A stretch of DNA of 64,000 bases, taken from Leptospira hartskeerlii (GTDB taxonomy: Bacteria > Spirochaetota > Leptospiria > Leptospirales > Leptospiraceae). Under the pieces are notes generated by a model. The model saw only the letters and a program-made list of their open reading frames with translations, searched no databases and was not told the DNA's origin. The translations under genes and the position numbers were made by a program. Each line of letters opens with the position of its first letter. The first letter of the stretch is position 1. Positions 9,299 through 17,460 of the stretch are shown piece by piece. The DNA is taken from contig NZ_NPDL01000006.1 of assembly GCF_002811475.1 (NCBI RefSeq), forward strand, positions 237,117 to 301,116, given 5' to 3'.

Positions 9299-10729
9299 AT
9301 GAAGAATGAATTAGTTAATTTCAGAAAAACTAAAATTATATGCACAATCGGCCCGGCAACGGCCGACAAAAAAATGATCCAATCCCTTGCGGAAGCTGGG
9401 ATGAATATCGCCAGATTAAACATGTCCCACGGGAATCACGACTTTCATAGATCCGTGATCCGTGCCATTAAGTCTTTGAACAAGGATGTATTAAAACATC
9501 CGATCGCAATCTTATTGGACACCCAAGGTCCTGAGATCCGCACAGGGGATCTGCAAGTGGATCATTTGGATCTAAAAGTGGGAGAATCTTTTACTTTCCA
9601 TATCATTCCTGGAGAAGAATCAGAGGAACAATCCGTTTTCGTAAATTATCGCGATATCGTAAAAGACCTGAAAATCGGCGATAGAGTTACTGTCGATAAC
9701 GGTTTGATCAATCTTGTGGTGGAAGAGATCCAAGAAACTGCTTTAAAATGTAAAGTTGTAGACGGTGGTAAATTAGGTTCTCGTAAACATATCAATCTGC
9801 CAGGTATTCGCGTAAACCTGCCTTCCATCACTCAAAAGGATCAAAAGGATATTCTTTTCGGTTTGGAAGAAGATGTGGATTTTATCGCACTTTCTTTCGT
9901 TCGCTCTGCGGAAGATATCCACCAACTTCGCAAGATCATAGAAGAAAATAATGGTCATACGGATATCATCGCTAAGATTGAAGATCAAGAAGCCGTGAAA
10001 AACATGGTAGAGATCGTGGAAGCCGCTGACGGTGTGATGGTAGCCAGAGGCGATCTTGGAGTGGAACTTCCTATCGAGGAACTCCCTCTAATCCAACGTG
10101 CAATTATTCGAGAATGTGCGATCAAAGGAAAACGAGTGATCGTTGCGACTCACCTTTTGGAATCCATGATCAATAATCCTTCTCCAACTCGAGCGGAAGT
10201 GACTGACGTTGCCAACGCAGTTTTTGAAGAAGCAGATGCAATCATGTTGTCCGGTGAGACAGCCGCAGGAAAATTCCCAGTTCGTTGTGTCGATATGCTT
10301 CACAAAATCTCGGAAAGAGTGGAGAAGGCGCCGGGACTTGGTTATGTTTTGGAAAGAGTTCCTTCCAACAAAAAGGAAGAAATGGCCAGATCAGCGGCTA
10401 TGCTCTCTGATTCTATCAAATCGCCTGCAATTATAGTGATTACTAGGAGAGGAACTACTGCTCTGAATGTAGCTTCCTTCCATCCTAGGTTTCCACTCAT
10501 CTATGCTTTTACCAACATGACCACAGTAAGACGTAAACTTTGGCTGACTCGAAGTGTAATTCCATACCGGATCGATTTTTCCAGCGATCCTGAGAAGACG
10601 ATCAAACTGGCTATCGAAACTTTAAAATCGAGTGGTAGAGTGAAGGATGGAGACCAGGTGGTGATCTTGTCGGATATTATTGCGGGTGCTGACCGTGTGG
10701 AGACGATCCAGATCCGAGAGGTGAAGTAA
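9299..10729 (+). CDS. pyk: Pyruvate kinase
   Basis: The enzyme makes pyruvate and ATP from phosphoenolpyruvate and ADP in glycolysis. The 476-residue length is typical. Motifs in order: [10 protein letters not shown] at the N-terminus, [22 protein letters not shown], the signature [10 protein letters not shown] with the catalytic Lys, and the [12 protein letters not shown] metal-binding loop. The C-terminal allosteric domain is present ([16 protein letters not shown]). A copy of the GGAACTCC motif lies inside the gene at 10078. Another, as GGTAGGAACTCC, lies just after the stop at 10734-10745 in the gap to the convergent gene. Confidence 0.96.
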   Translation: MKNELVNFRKTKIICTIGPATADKKMIQSLAEAGMNIARLNMSHGNHDFHRSVIRAIKSLNKDVLKHPIAILLDTQGPEIRTGDLQVDHLDLKVGESFTFHIIPGEESEEQSVFVNYRDIVKDLKIGDRVTVDNGLINLVVEEIQETALKCKVVDGGKLGSRKHINLPGIRVNLPSITQKDQKDILFGLEEDVDFIALSFVRSAEDIHQLRKIIEENNGHTDIIAKIEDQEAVKNMVEIVEAADGVMVARGDLGVELPIEELPLIQRAIIRECAIKGKRVIVATHLLESMINNPSPTRAEVTDVANAVFEEADAIMLSGETAAGKFPVRCVDMLHKISERVEKAPGLGYVLERVPSNKKEEMARSAAMLSDSIKSPAIIVITRRGTTALNVASFHPRFPLIYAFTNMTTVRRKLWLTRSVIPYRIDFSSDPEKTIKLAIETLKSSGRVKDGDQVVILSDIIAGADRVETIQIREVK

Positions 10730-10748
10730 GGTTGGTAGGAACTCCAGA

Positions 10749-11021
10749 CTACTCTGAAGTGTCTTCGTCCCCTTGGTTCAACAATTTCAGGACCCAATCC
10801 TGAAGTCCCAGACTTTGGAAGGCCTCAATTATCATTCCCGTATAACTAATGGAAGACTGTAATCGTTCGAAACTCAGTCGAACCTGTAATTTTTTAATCT
10901 GTAAATAGAGCTGGAGTTCTTCCTTGCTCATTTTGGAAGGGTCTTTCCAAGGAATGTAGTCTTCTCCAGAAAGAGGATTCAGGGAGAAGATACGATTTTC
11001 TTTGTTCTTTGTCTTACTCAT
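10749..11021 (-). CDS. Small hypothetical protein, third gene of a YqjD/YqjE-like cluster
   Basis: The 90-residue product has a short basic N-terminus (MSKTKNKENR) and a helical middle (MSKEELQLYLQIKKLQVRLSFERLQ). It has no membrane segment or known motif. It lies last in a three-gene minus-strand group after a DUF883/YqjD-like gene and a holin-superfamily YqjE-like gene. That position matches yqjK in the E. coli yqjDEK group, but I see no clear sequence match to YqjK. It may be a cytoplasmic partner of the two membrane proteins. An inverted GGAGTTCCTTCC copy lies just upstream at 11027-11038. Confidence 0.6.
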   Translation of the reverse strand: MSKTKNKENRIFSLNPLSGEDYIPWKDPSKMSKEELQLYLQIKKLQVRLSFERLQSSISYTGMIIEAFQSLGLQDWVLKLLNQGDEDTSE

Positions 11022-11042
11022 GGGCGGGAGTTCCTTCCACTC

Positions 11043-11426
11043 TCACGCTTTAAGTTTCCGAATAAGGGCGAAAACACCCATTAGAGAAATAAAGAGGCAA
11101 AGGCCTCCAGTTCCCAAAGCCGCAGGTAACGGATCACCCGTAAATTGCCTCTGTAAATAGAGGAAAAAGGCAGCAAGAAAGAATAAAACACTTAAACTAA
11201 CGAAGAATAGAGCGATCCGGAAGAATACATAGGCTTGGATACCTAATACAATCTTTTCCGTTGCGATTTTTTTTGCATAAAGAAGAAGAGTTTCGAAATA
11301 TTCTGTGATTGAATTGATAAAAGCGAGCAGGTGTTCCTTCAATTCAAAACTTGAAAACGAAGCTCCCTCTTGCTTCTCTCTATTTTCGTAAGGAATTTCT
11401 TCTGAATCCGTTCTTTTAGCGGTCAA
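11043..11426 (-). CDS. YqjE-like / holin superfamily III membrane protein
   Basis: The 127-residue protein has a charged N-terminus of about 55 residues and an amphipathic helix. Two membrane segments follow (about residues 65-87 and 97-122: AYVFFRIALFFVSLSVLFFLAA and the segment containing GLCLFISLMGVFALI). This is the layout of the Actinobacterial holin-X / phage_holin_3_6 family that includes E. coli YqjE. The gene follows the DUF883-like gene by 13 nt. Known relatives are inner-membrane proteins of poorly defined stress-related function. A true lytic holin role is unlikely because no endolysin or phage genes are nearby. Confidence 0.65.
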   Translation of the reverse strand: MTAKRTDSEEIPYENREKQEGASFSSFELKEHLLAFINSITEYFETLLLYAKKIATEKIVLGIQAYVFFRIALFFVSLSVLFFLAAFFLYLQRQFTGDPLPAALGTGGLCLFISLMGVFALIRKLKA

Positions 11427-11439
11427 TGGATGTTCCGTA

Positions 11440-11718
11440 TTATTTTCTTCGACCGATAAGCATTCCGATGATCACGCCTATCCCGACTCCAACCCCTAGC
11501 CCGATCAAAGTTGCTTTTTGTGGATTTTCTTTGATATAAGTTCCAGTTTGGTCGATGATTTGTTTGGCCTTTTCGCTGGTCTCGCCAGTAACTTGTTTTA
11601 ATTTTTCCTTTAGATCAGATACGTGTTCCAAGTATTCCTCCCGGGCCTTGCCTGTAATTTTTTTGGCCTTATCTTTTAAAATTTGGAGTTCTTCGCTTAG
11701 ATTATCACCTTTAGACAT
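11440..11718 (-). CDS. YqjD/ElaB-like (DUF883) membrane-anchored protein
   Basis: The start is placed at the ATG at 11718 because GGAGGG lies 7 nt upstream of it; a second in-frame ATG at 11733 has no such site. The 92-residue product has an amphipathic coiled-coil body ([20 protein letters not shown]) and then [19 protein letters not shown], a Gly-rich membrane anchor ending in GRRK. This C-terminal pattern is the hallmark of DUF883 proteins (YqjD, ElaB), which in E. coli bind ribosomes at the inner membrane in stationary phase. The YqjE-like gene follows directly, supporting the assignment. A similar role here is inferred. Confidence 0.7.
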   Translation of the reverse strand: MSKGDNLSEELQILKDKAKKITGKAREEYLEHVSDLKEKLKQVTGETSEKAKQIIDQTGTYIKENPQKATLIGLGVGVGIGVIIGMLIGRRK

Positions 11719-11923
11719 AAGAACGCCCTCCATATACTTTTATGTTAGTATAGCTAATCAATTTCAAGAATTTTACATCTTGAAATCATCCAATCACGAA
11801 AATTAAGGACTTTAAATTTGACCGTAGGGATAAATAAGTCGATATATTAGGTCTAACCACAAACGGATAGAAAATTGAAGCGAAAACCATTCCGGTCGAT
11901 GGAAAGTAAAAAGGGGATGGCAC

Positions 11924-12337
11924 ATGAATTTATTATCTAAAATTGCTAAGATAAGAAGAACTCAAAGACAGAGAATATACAATAGAGCATATCGCCAAGC
12001 TCTGAAGCATTTGAAGCGAGAGTTTAAAGCTGAAGCTGATCGTCACGCGCAAGCTGAGAAAGAATTAGAGAAATATTATCGTAAAGATGTGGATAGCGAG
12101 GCTAAAAAGACCCGCAAGAAAATCCAAGAGTTAGAGAATTATAAGCTCCTTCTTGAAAGAAAGGAAATGGAAATCGAATCAAAACTCGCTTTTCTAAATG
12201 ATCAACTACACAAAATCGAAGAGCTAAAAGCGAGAATGGATGGGGCTGTTAATTTAATGGCACGTGCAGGATCTCTTTCAAATGGCGCGATTGATGATGC
12301 TGAGAAGATCAAGCAGGCTTTGAAAAAAGTGCTCTAA
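11924..12337 (+). CDS. Small coiled-coil hypothetical protein
   Basis: This 137-residue protein is strongly basic at the N-terminus (IAKIRRTQRQRIYNRAYRQ) and then a long charged helix (residues about 30-115) with heptad-like spacing. It has no signal peptide, membrane segment or cysteine. The start at 11924 has GGGATGG about 7 nt upstream. It precedes the pterin dehydratase gene by 11 nt, so the two may form a transcription unit. The family is not recognised; a structural or nucleic-acid-associated role is only suggested by composition. Confidence 0.6.
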   Translation: MNLLSKIAKIRRTQRQRIYNRAYRQALKHLKREFKAEADRHAQAEKELEKYYRKDVDSEAKKTRKKIQELENYKLLLERKEMEIESKLAFLNDQLHKIEELKARMDGAVNLMARAGSLSNGAIDDAEKIKQALKKVL

Positions 12338-12348
12338 ACTGAGATTGT

Positions 12349-12654
12349 ATGAGTCATTTGCCAGTTCCGCTTTCGTTAGAGCAAATCAGGAAGGAACTCC
12401 CTATCACCTGGGAAATAGTTACCGCAAATGAAGTTCCGAAAATTGTTAGAGTATATAAATTATCTCAATATCTAGAAGGCATTAAAATCATAACAGCTTT
12501 AGCGAAGCTCGCTAATGATATAGATCACCATCCAGACATGCTTTTTTCCAATGGTTCAGTTAGAGTGGAACTATGCACACACAGCTTAAACGGGTTATCC
12601 AACTTCGATTTGCAATTTGCTATCTCAGCCGAAAATCTCTTAAGTAATACTTAA
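12349..12654 (+). CDS. Pterin-4a-carbinolamine dehydratase (PCD/DCoH-like)
   Basis: The 101-residue protein matches the PCD fold: a central DIDHHPDMLFSNGSVRVEL block and then CTHSLNGLSNFDLQFA. These match the family pattern 'NHHP...V...L.TH..GGLT..D..LA', including the paired catalytic histidines (HH) and the later His. The enzyme dehydrates 4a-hydroxytetrahydropterin in pterin recycling; bacterial members can also act in molybdopterin metabolism. The usual GGLT is NGLS here, a mild divergence. No phenylalanine hydroxylase gene is visible in the window, so its partner pathway is unclear. A GGAAGGAACTCC copy lies inside the gene at 12389-12400. Confidence 0.8.
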   Translation: MSHLPVPLSLEQIRKELPITWEIVTANEVPKIVRVYKLSQYLEGIKIITALAKLANDIDHHPDMLFSNGSVRVELCTHSLNGLSNFDLQFAISAENLLSNT

Positions 12655-12666
12655 TTTACTAAGTAT

Positions 12667-13221
12667 TTAAGCGATTTTTGGTCCATGTGGATCTTTTCTT
12701 TTCACTCTAAAATCTGATTTTGTTAACCGATATTCTAAGACCCATAGCTCTCGGAAGAAGATCTTTGAATCAAAGTTCGCATGAATTGCAGCTTTTACTT
12801 GCCAAATTATTCTTTCAACATTTGAAAATTCTTTGGATTTATATTTTTCTAAGAGCAATACGAATAGATAGCACATTGAAACTCCATGACTCATGGCAAG
12901 ACTTCTAAGTTGAATCCAATCTTCTGTTCTTGGCCTGAAATTAAACTTTATATATCTATTGTCTTTCGATCTTCCTCGAATGTTCTGATATTTGGTATAT
13001 ATTGATTCAGAATTAATACGTTTACTTGAATGAAAGCGAAAGCTTCTTTGATGGTGCGTAAGAGCCTTTTTCAGTAGATAGTTTATCCCTTGTTTACGAA
13101 CATATTTTGCCAGGTGAGGAGGAACCAGAAGGGTCGAGACTTTACGTTTCTTTCGAATCGTGTTTTCTAAAGATATGTTTTGAGAGAATGAACGATGAAA
13201 AGTGGGTCTCAATTTTTCCAT
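12667..13221 (-). CDS. DUF1564 family protein (Leptospira-specific family)
   Basis: The 184-residue product has KRKVSTLLVPPHLAKYVRK near the N-terminus, then YLLKKALTHH. The central part reads NFRPRTEDWIQLRSLAMSHG followed by VSMCYLFVLLLEKY. This order (STLL.P..L / YLLR...Y / W..L..LA..HGVS.CYLF) is the signature I know for DUF1564, a multicopy family in Leptospira genomes with no established function. The basic character and ribbon-helix-like central region are compatible with nucleic-acid binding, which is inference. The gene is convergent with the pterin dehydratase gene. Confidence 0.8.
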   Translation of the reverse strand: MEKLRPTFHRSFSQNISLENTIRKKRKVSTLLVPPHLAKYVRKQGINYLLKKALTHHQRSFRFHSSKRINSESIYTKYQNIRGRSKDNRYIKFNFRPRTEDWIQLRSLAMSHGVSMCYLFVLLLEKYKSKEFSNVERIIWQVKAAIHANFDSKIFFRELWVLEYRLTKSDFRVKRKDPHGPKIA

Positions 13222-13376
13222 ACAGAAGACGGGTTTCGAAATGGAAATATGGAGTAAATTTTTTGTGAGAATTGCGATTTGTATTAATGATAAAATTTGT
13301 TCTGTGAAGGAACTCCTCAGAAATTCGCTCTTAATTCATTTTAAGAACGAATTTTCAGTAGTTTAAGGTGAAGGAT

Positions 13377-14102
13377 TTAATCTATGATTACAATGCCCTC
13401 ATAATTATCAGTAAATCTATATCCAATTCCCCAGATTGTTTCGATCCATTCCGGCTGAGCTGAATTCTTTTCTAACTTAGAGCGAATTCTTTTGATATGG
13501 GAGTCGATCATTCTTTCAAATCCATCCCATTCCATTCCCCAGACTGCTTCTAAGATCATTTCTCTTGAAAAAACTTTGCCGGGAGAGGTTGCCATTAGCT
13601 GTAAAATATCAAATTCTTTTCTGGAAATATTGATCACTTGATCTTTCAAGGTAACTCTGCGGCGAACTGGATCGATTTTCAAAGACCCTCTGATGATTTC
13701 TCCACCGCTTCCGATATTCGGTTTAATTCCTGCTTTTTTATCCCATCTGCGGAAGAACACATCCACTCTGGTTTTCAATTCTCTAACAGAGAAAGGCTTA
13801 GTGATATAATCATCTGCACCTAACTCGAGTCCCATGATTCTATCTATTTCCTCATTTCGAGCAGTAACTATAAAAATGGGGGTATTCTCATCAGATCTTC
13901 GGACTGTTCGACATACATCCATTCCGTCAATGTCGGGTAAGGAAAGATCTAAAATCAAGAGGTCGGGATGGTTTGCCTTATAATATTTAAGGCCCTCTTC
14001 GCCAGAAGTTTGAATTGTAGTTCGGTAATGAGCTGAATCCAATGACTTTCGTATTAAATTCCCGATGTCCGGATCATCTTCAATTACCAGAATATTCTTC
14101 AT
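13377..14102 (-). CDS. OmpR/PhoB-type response regulator (orphan)
   Basis: The start is placed at 14102 ([14 protein letters not shown]), with a weak GAGG upstream; a longer frame from 14141 adds a non-conserved N-terminus. The receiver domain spans about residues 1-120 with acidic pocket EDD, phospho-acceptor Asp in [13 protein letters not shown], and Lys in YITKPF. A winged-helix domain fills the C-terminus ([20 protein letters not shown], then [12 protein letters not shown] and IWGIGYRF). It should bind DNA as a phosphorylated dimer. No histidine kinase gene is adjacent, so its sensor lies elsewhere. Confidence 0.9.
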   Translation of the reverse strand: MKNILVIEDDPDIGNLIRKSLDSAHYRTTIQTSGEEGLKYYKANHPDLLILDLSLPDIDGMDVCRTVRRSDENTPIFIVTARNEEIDRIMGLELGADDYITKPFSVRELKTRVDVFFRRWDKKAGIKPNIGSGGEIIRGSLKIDPVRRRVTLKDQVINISRKEFDILQLMATSPGKVFSREMILEAVWGMEWDGFERMIDSHIKRIRSKLEKNSAQPEWIETIWGIGYRFTDNYEGIVIID

Positions 14103-14330
14103 AAGCGCCTCAGGTGTATTGGATGTTAAATTTAACCTCATTACAACATATTATTCCCACCAAAATTGTAACATAGCAAAAAATGGGATTTTAAATGTAT
14201 TGATTGAAAAACAAAAATTCGAAAAATGCTATAATGTTTGGCTTTTTTGAAGGCTTTGCTATTCTTCTTTTAATGGCAATTCCGGAGAATTCTTATTTCT
14301 TAATGTGAAAAATCTGGTTTTGGTCAGTTT

Positions 14331-14765
14331 ATGAAATATGGCAATCCTTCCTTCCCGCGGAGCTGGGCTCTTATTGCTGTTTCGGAGCCTGGATTGGATG
14401 TTCACGAAGTAACCAGAACTCTTGGAATTCGACCGGACTTGTCGGTCAATAAAGGAGTTCCTGCCATCTCAGGAAAACCGACTACTTCCTCCTTATGGCA
14501 GATTAACTCGAAAAGAGACGCGAGTTCCCCATTAGAAGATCATATCCAAGAGTTATTAGAAAGAATAGCTCCTCGTCGCAAAGAATTCCAAAGTTTTTGC
14601 GAAAAACATAATGTCATACTTTATTGTTCCGTTGAATTCAATAACGGTAGTTTAGAAGAAACTGCATTGAGTGCTCGAACTCTTTTGTTGCTTGGAAATC
14701 TTGGGCTCAAGTTGTCTTTTCATGCATGGAACATCCCTGAAAGAAGGAGAAGGCTAGAGGATTAG
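14331..14765 (+). CDS. DUF4279 domain protein
   Basis: The 144-residue cytoplasmic protein contains WALIAVSEPGLDVHEVTRTL and LGIRPD near the N-terminus, then a central SSLWQINSKR and L..H...LLERIAP. This order is typical of DUF4279 proteins: a 'W.L.......L..H...LL..L.P' core followed by a beta-rich end. The function of the family is unknown. The last 12 nt overlap the 3' end of the convergent gene at 14754-15086. A GGAGTTCC motif copy lies at 14454-14461. Confidence 0.6.
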   Translation: MKYGNPSFPRSWALIAVSEPGLDVHEVTRTLGIRPDLSVNKGVPAISGKPTTSSLWQINSKRDASSPLEDHIQELLERIAPRRKEFQSFCEKHNVILYCSVEFNNGSLEETALSARTLLLLGNLGLKLSFHAWNIPERRRRLED

Positions 14766-15086
14766 AACTAATTCTTCTAAAGAAAAGGTTTTGATATATT
14801 TTCGGATCGGAAGCCTCGGCTTGGAAAGAATTAGCACTCGGTTCTTTTCTCGGAGATCTAAGGCGTATTTAATCAATTTTTCTACCACTGGAAATGGCAA
14901 AGTCTCGAATTTAGACATTTCCAATTTTACGTGTCGATTTGTTTCATAAAAGGCCATCGCCAAAACTGAGTTTAATTCGTTCAATACTTGATCGTTGACT
15001 TCAGAAAGAAGAGGCTCAATCTCTACAGCTTTGGATTTTTTTCTTATTTCGAAGTAACTGTATTTTCGGATATACTCCACAATCAT
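14754..15086 (-). CDS. Hypothetical protein, possibly STAS-domain-like
   Basis: The 110-residue protein has no signal or membrane segment. The order of predicted elements (NELNSVLAMAFYETNRHVKL, then EMSKFETLPFPVVEKLIKYA, then NRVLILSKPRLPIRKYI) resembles a STAS fold: helix, 'hhLDhS.h..h.S.G...L' strand-loop-helix, then strand. The serine/threonine normally phosphorylated in anti-sigma antagonists is not obvious, so assignment is tentative. Its 3' end overlaps the DUF4279 gene and its 5' end faces epmA. Confidence 0.5.
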   Translation of the reverse strand: MIVEYIRKYSYFEIRKKSKAVEIEPLLSEVNDQVLNELNSVLAMAFYETNRHVKLEMSKFETLPFPVVEKLIKYALDLREKNRVLILSKPRLPIRKYIKTFSLEELVLIL

Positions 15087-15137
15087 TTCCCTTTCTAAAG
15101 GATTAATATACTATTTTGAGCGATTTCATACTCGAAG

Positions 15138-16082
15138 ATGAAGCTGAATAACTTAGAAATATTGTCATTTCGATCCAGATTTTTACACGCTACGAGAACT
15201 TTTTTTCATGAAAAAGGATTCATGGAAGTTGATACGCCGTCTTTAAAAAAAATTCCGGGAATGGAACCATATTTGGATCCTTTTTTGGTAGGATCTCCTT
15301 CTGGTGAAGAGAAGGGATATCTGATTACCTCCCCTGAATATTCCCTCAAACAAGCTTTATCTTTAGGTGCTGAAAAGGTATATGAGATCGCTCATACGTT
15401 TCGTTCCGGAGAGAAGGGGAGTTCCTACCATACCGCCGAGTTCCTAATGTTGGAATTTTATCAATCAGGCACTGATTTGTACCAGGCAATGAACCTTGTC
15501 GAGGAGTTGATTCGATGGATTGCTAATATGTTGAGCCTTCCGCTTCCGGAAACACGATTCCAAAGAAAATCAGTGAAGGAACTCCTCTTTAACTCACTGG
15601 GCATCGATTGGGATAGAGAATCGCTGGAAAGAAAAATAAAGGAATTGTCTCTGACAAATCTTCCTTTCAATTCTATGGAATATGAAGACTGCTTTTTTTT
15701 AATATTCTTAAACTTATTAGAGCCGAACTTCGCTTCGGAATTTCAATTCATCTATGACTATCCTCCAGAAATGGCTGCCCTCTCTAGAATTGAAAACGGG
15801 ACGGCGAAAAGGTTCGAATTGTATTTCGGAAAAATAGAATTAGCTAATGCATTCTATGAACTTTTGGACCCGATAGAACAGAGGACTCGTTTTGAAAAAG
15901 AGCAAGAGTTGAGAAAAAAGTTGGGTAAGGAAGTTTTTCCGATTCACGAAGAGTTCCTTCAGGCTTTGAAAAGAGGTATCCCTGAGTGTTCTGGAATTTC
16001 AATCGGATTGGATCGTCTTCTAATGGTACTTTTGGGAAGGAACTCCCTCTCCGAAGTTAGCCCATATTGGCGAGAAATTTGA
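15138..16082 (+). CDS. epmA: EF-P lysine ligase (EpmA/PoxA/GenX)
   Basis: EpmA is a truncated class II lysyl-tRNA synthetase homologue that attaches beta-lysine to a conserved lysine of elongation factor P. The 314-residue product has only the catalytic domain, with no anticodon-binding domain, as expected. Motif 1 appears at FFHEKGFMEVDTPSL, motif 2 in AHTFRSGEKGSSYHTAEF with the catalytic Arg, and motif 3 in SGISIGLDRLLMVLLG near the end. The other parts of the system, an EpmB-like radical SAM enzyme and efp, lie about 30 kb away in this window. Three GGAACTCC-motif copies lie inside the gene. Confidence 0.92.
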   Translation: MKLNNLEILSFRSRFLHATRTFFHEKGFMEVDTPSLKKIPGMEPYLDPFLVGSPSGEEKGYLITSPEYSLKQALSLGAEKVYEIAHTFRSGEKGSSYHTAEFLMLEFYQSGTDLYQAMNLVEELIRWIANMLSLPLPETRFQRKSVKELLFNSLGIDWDRESLERKIKELSLTNLPFNSMEYEDCFFLIFLNLLEPNFASEFQFIYDYPPEMAALSRIENGTAKRFELYFGKIELANAFYELLDPIEQRTRFEKEQELRKKLGKEVFPIHEEFLQALKRGIPECSGISIGLDRLLMVLLGRNSLSEVSPYWREI

Positions 16083-16273
16083 AAACAGAAGATTTTATTA
16101 TAGTCTGACTTCATTTAGAATCAAGAAAGCATCATACAGGGTTCGATAATGAATATAGGCCCCGCAAAACTTTTGTTGCACGGATTATCTATCAAATTAA
16201 CTTAAGATTCGATTTGCCCTGAAAGGGGTTCTTCGAATGAAAAGATCCCTGGCCTTTAGTGCGGACGGAGAAT

Positions 16274-17275
16274 ATGACTAAGAAGCAGAATTATTACGTC
16301 ACTATAAAAGGCAAAAAATATGATCGAGGCCTGATCGAGTTAGCGGAGAAAGCTACCTCAGGTAAAAAAGACGGTCGTATTTCAATCGCGGATGCAAAGA
16401 AACTTCTTAACGCGGTGAAGGATAACAATACCTATACGGACATCGAAAAGAAAACGATGGAATACGTCCGTGAGAACTTTCAATTTACCACAAAAGCAGA
16501 CGAGTGGTTCCGCACCGAAATTCGCAAATGGGCCGCAGAAAAATCTTCTCATACTCATACCAAATCTTCCCTACAAGAGGAATACACTTCTCACGATGAA
16601 GCGATTAGTCTTATGAGTTCTCAACACTCAGACACACCTTATAGAGGATACATTCCGACTCCTTCTGCCGGCCAGACGAAAAAACAAAATAGTATCCCTG
16701 TTCTCGTCCTTTCTCTCATTATTTTAGGAGGTTTCGGAATCGGGATATATTATGCGTTTCGAAACAACGGAAAGAAGCCAGTTAGCCATACTGAAGAAGT
16801 TAAAGAAAGTAGGCCTATACAGGTAGAAGAGAAGAAAGAAACTTCTTCCTCGTCTTCGGAGAAGGGAAGTATTTTCGAATTCTTCTCTCAGAAACACGAG
16901 CCTGCGAATTTTTCCGGGAAAGATGGCGAGCTTGTTTCTAAAATCCAATCTTCTCCGATCCTTTTTGATAAAAATGATATTAAAATTCCTCAGTCCCAAA
17001 GAAGGATCCTGGATTCTCTAACGTTTCTTCTCAAAAAACATTCGGATGTTAAAGCAGTTCTGATCGGACATGCTTCTTCCGAAGGAACGGAAGAAGTGAA
17101 TTTGAAAGTTTCCCAACTCAGAGCCGAGATGGTTAGGGATTATTTATTGGGGAATGGTTTGGAAACTTCTCGTTTTATTTTGGAAGCGAAAGGTTCTCAG
17201 ATAGTTTCTTCTCCGGAGGGAAAGGGACAAAGTCAGGAAAAAAACAGACGCGTGGATATCCAGATCGTCAAGTGA
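16274..17275 (+). CDS. Membrane-anchored OmpA C-terminal-like (peptidoglycan-binding) protein
   Basis: From the ATG at 16274 the protein has about 333 residues; an in-frame GTG at 16259 is an alternative start. The N-terminal 130 residues are cytoplasmic and include an EF-hand-like segment (KKDGRISIADAKKLL). One membrane segment lies near residue 150 (VLVLSLIILGGFGIGIYYAF). A Ser/Glu-rich linker follows, and then an OmpA-like domain with HASSEGTEEVNLKVSQLRAE and ending KNRRVDIQIVK. The OmpA domain should bind peptidoglycan from the periplasmic side. It is not an outer-membrane barrel. It may link the inner membrane to the cell wall. Confidence 0.8.
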   Translation: MTKKQNYYVTIKGKKYDRGLIELAEKATSGKKDGRISIADAKKLLNAVKDNNTYTDIEKKTMEYVRENFQFTTKADEWFRTEIRKWAAEKSSHTHTKSSLQEEYTSHDEAISLMSSQHSDTPYRGYIPTPSAGQTKKQNSIPVLVLSLIILGGFGIGIYYAFRNNGKKPVSHTEEVKESRPIQVEEKKETSSSSSEKGSIFEFFSQKHEPANFSGKDGELVSKIQSSPILFDKNDIKIPQSQRRILDSLTFLLKKHSDVKAVLIGHASSEGTEEVNLKVSQLRAEMVRDYLLGNGLETSRFILEAKGSQIVSSPEGKGQSQEKNRRVDIQIVK

Positions 17276-17460
17276 AAGGGAGTTTCTCCCTTTTTCTTCT
17301 CTCTTTCAATTTCTGGAAGGAACTCCAGTCACCTTCCGTATCGCCATCTAATCTAATAGTAAACGGATATTCCGTATTCTTAAAATTGTCCTTTTGGCGG
17401 AAAAATCCTATACAAGCACCCCGACCCTAAGAGACGATGAAACCATCATCGGAGATGACA

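Noticed and set aside
11043..11426. Phage holin / prophage remnant
   Set aside because: No endolysin, capsid or integrase genes nearby; the YqjE-like interpretation with the DUF883 neighbour fits better.
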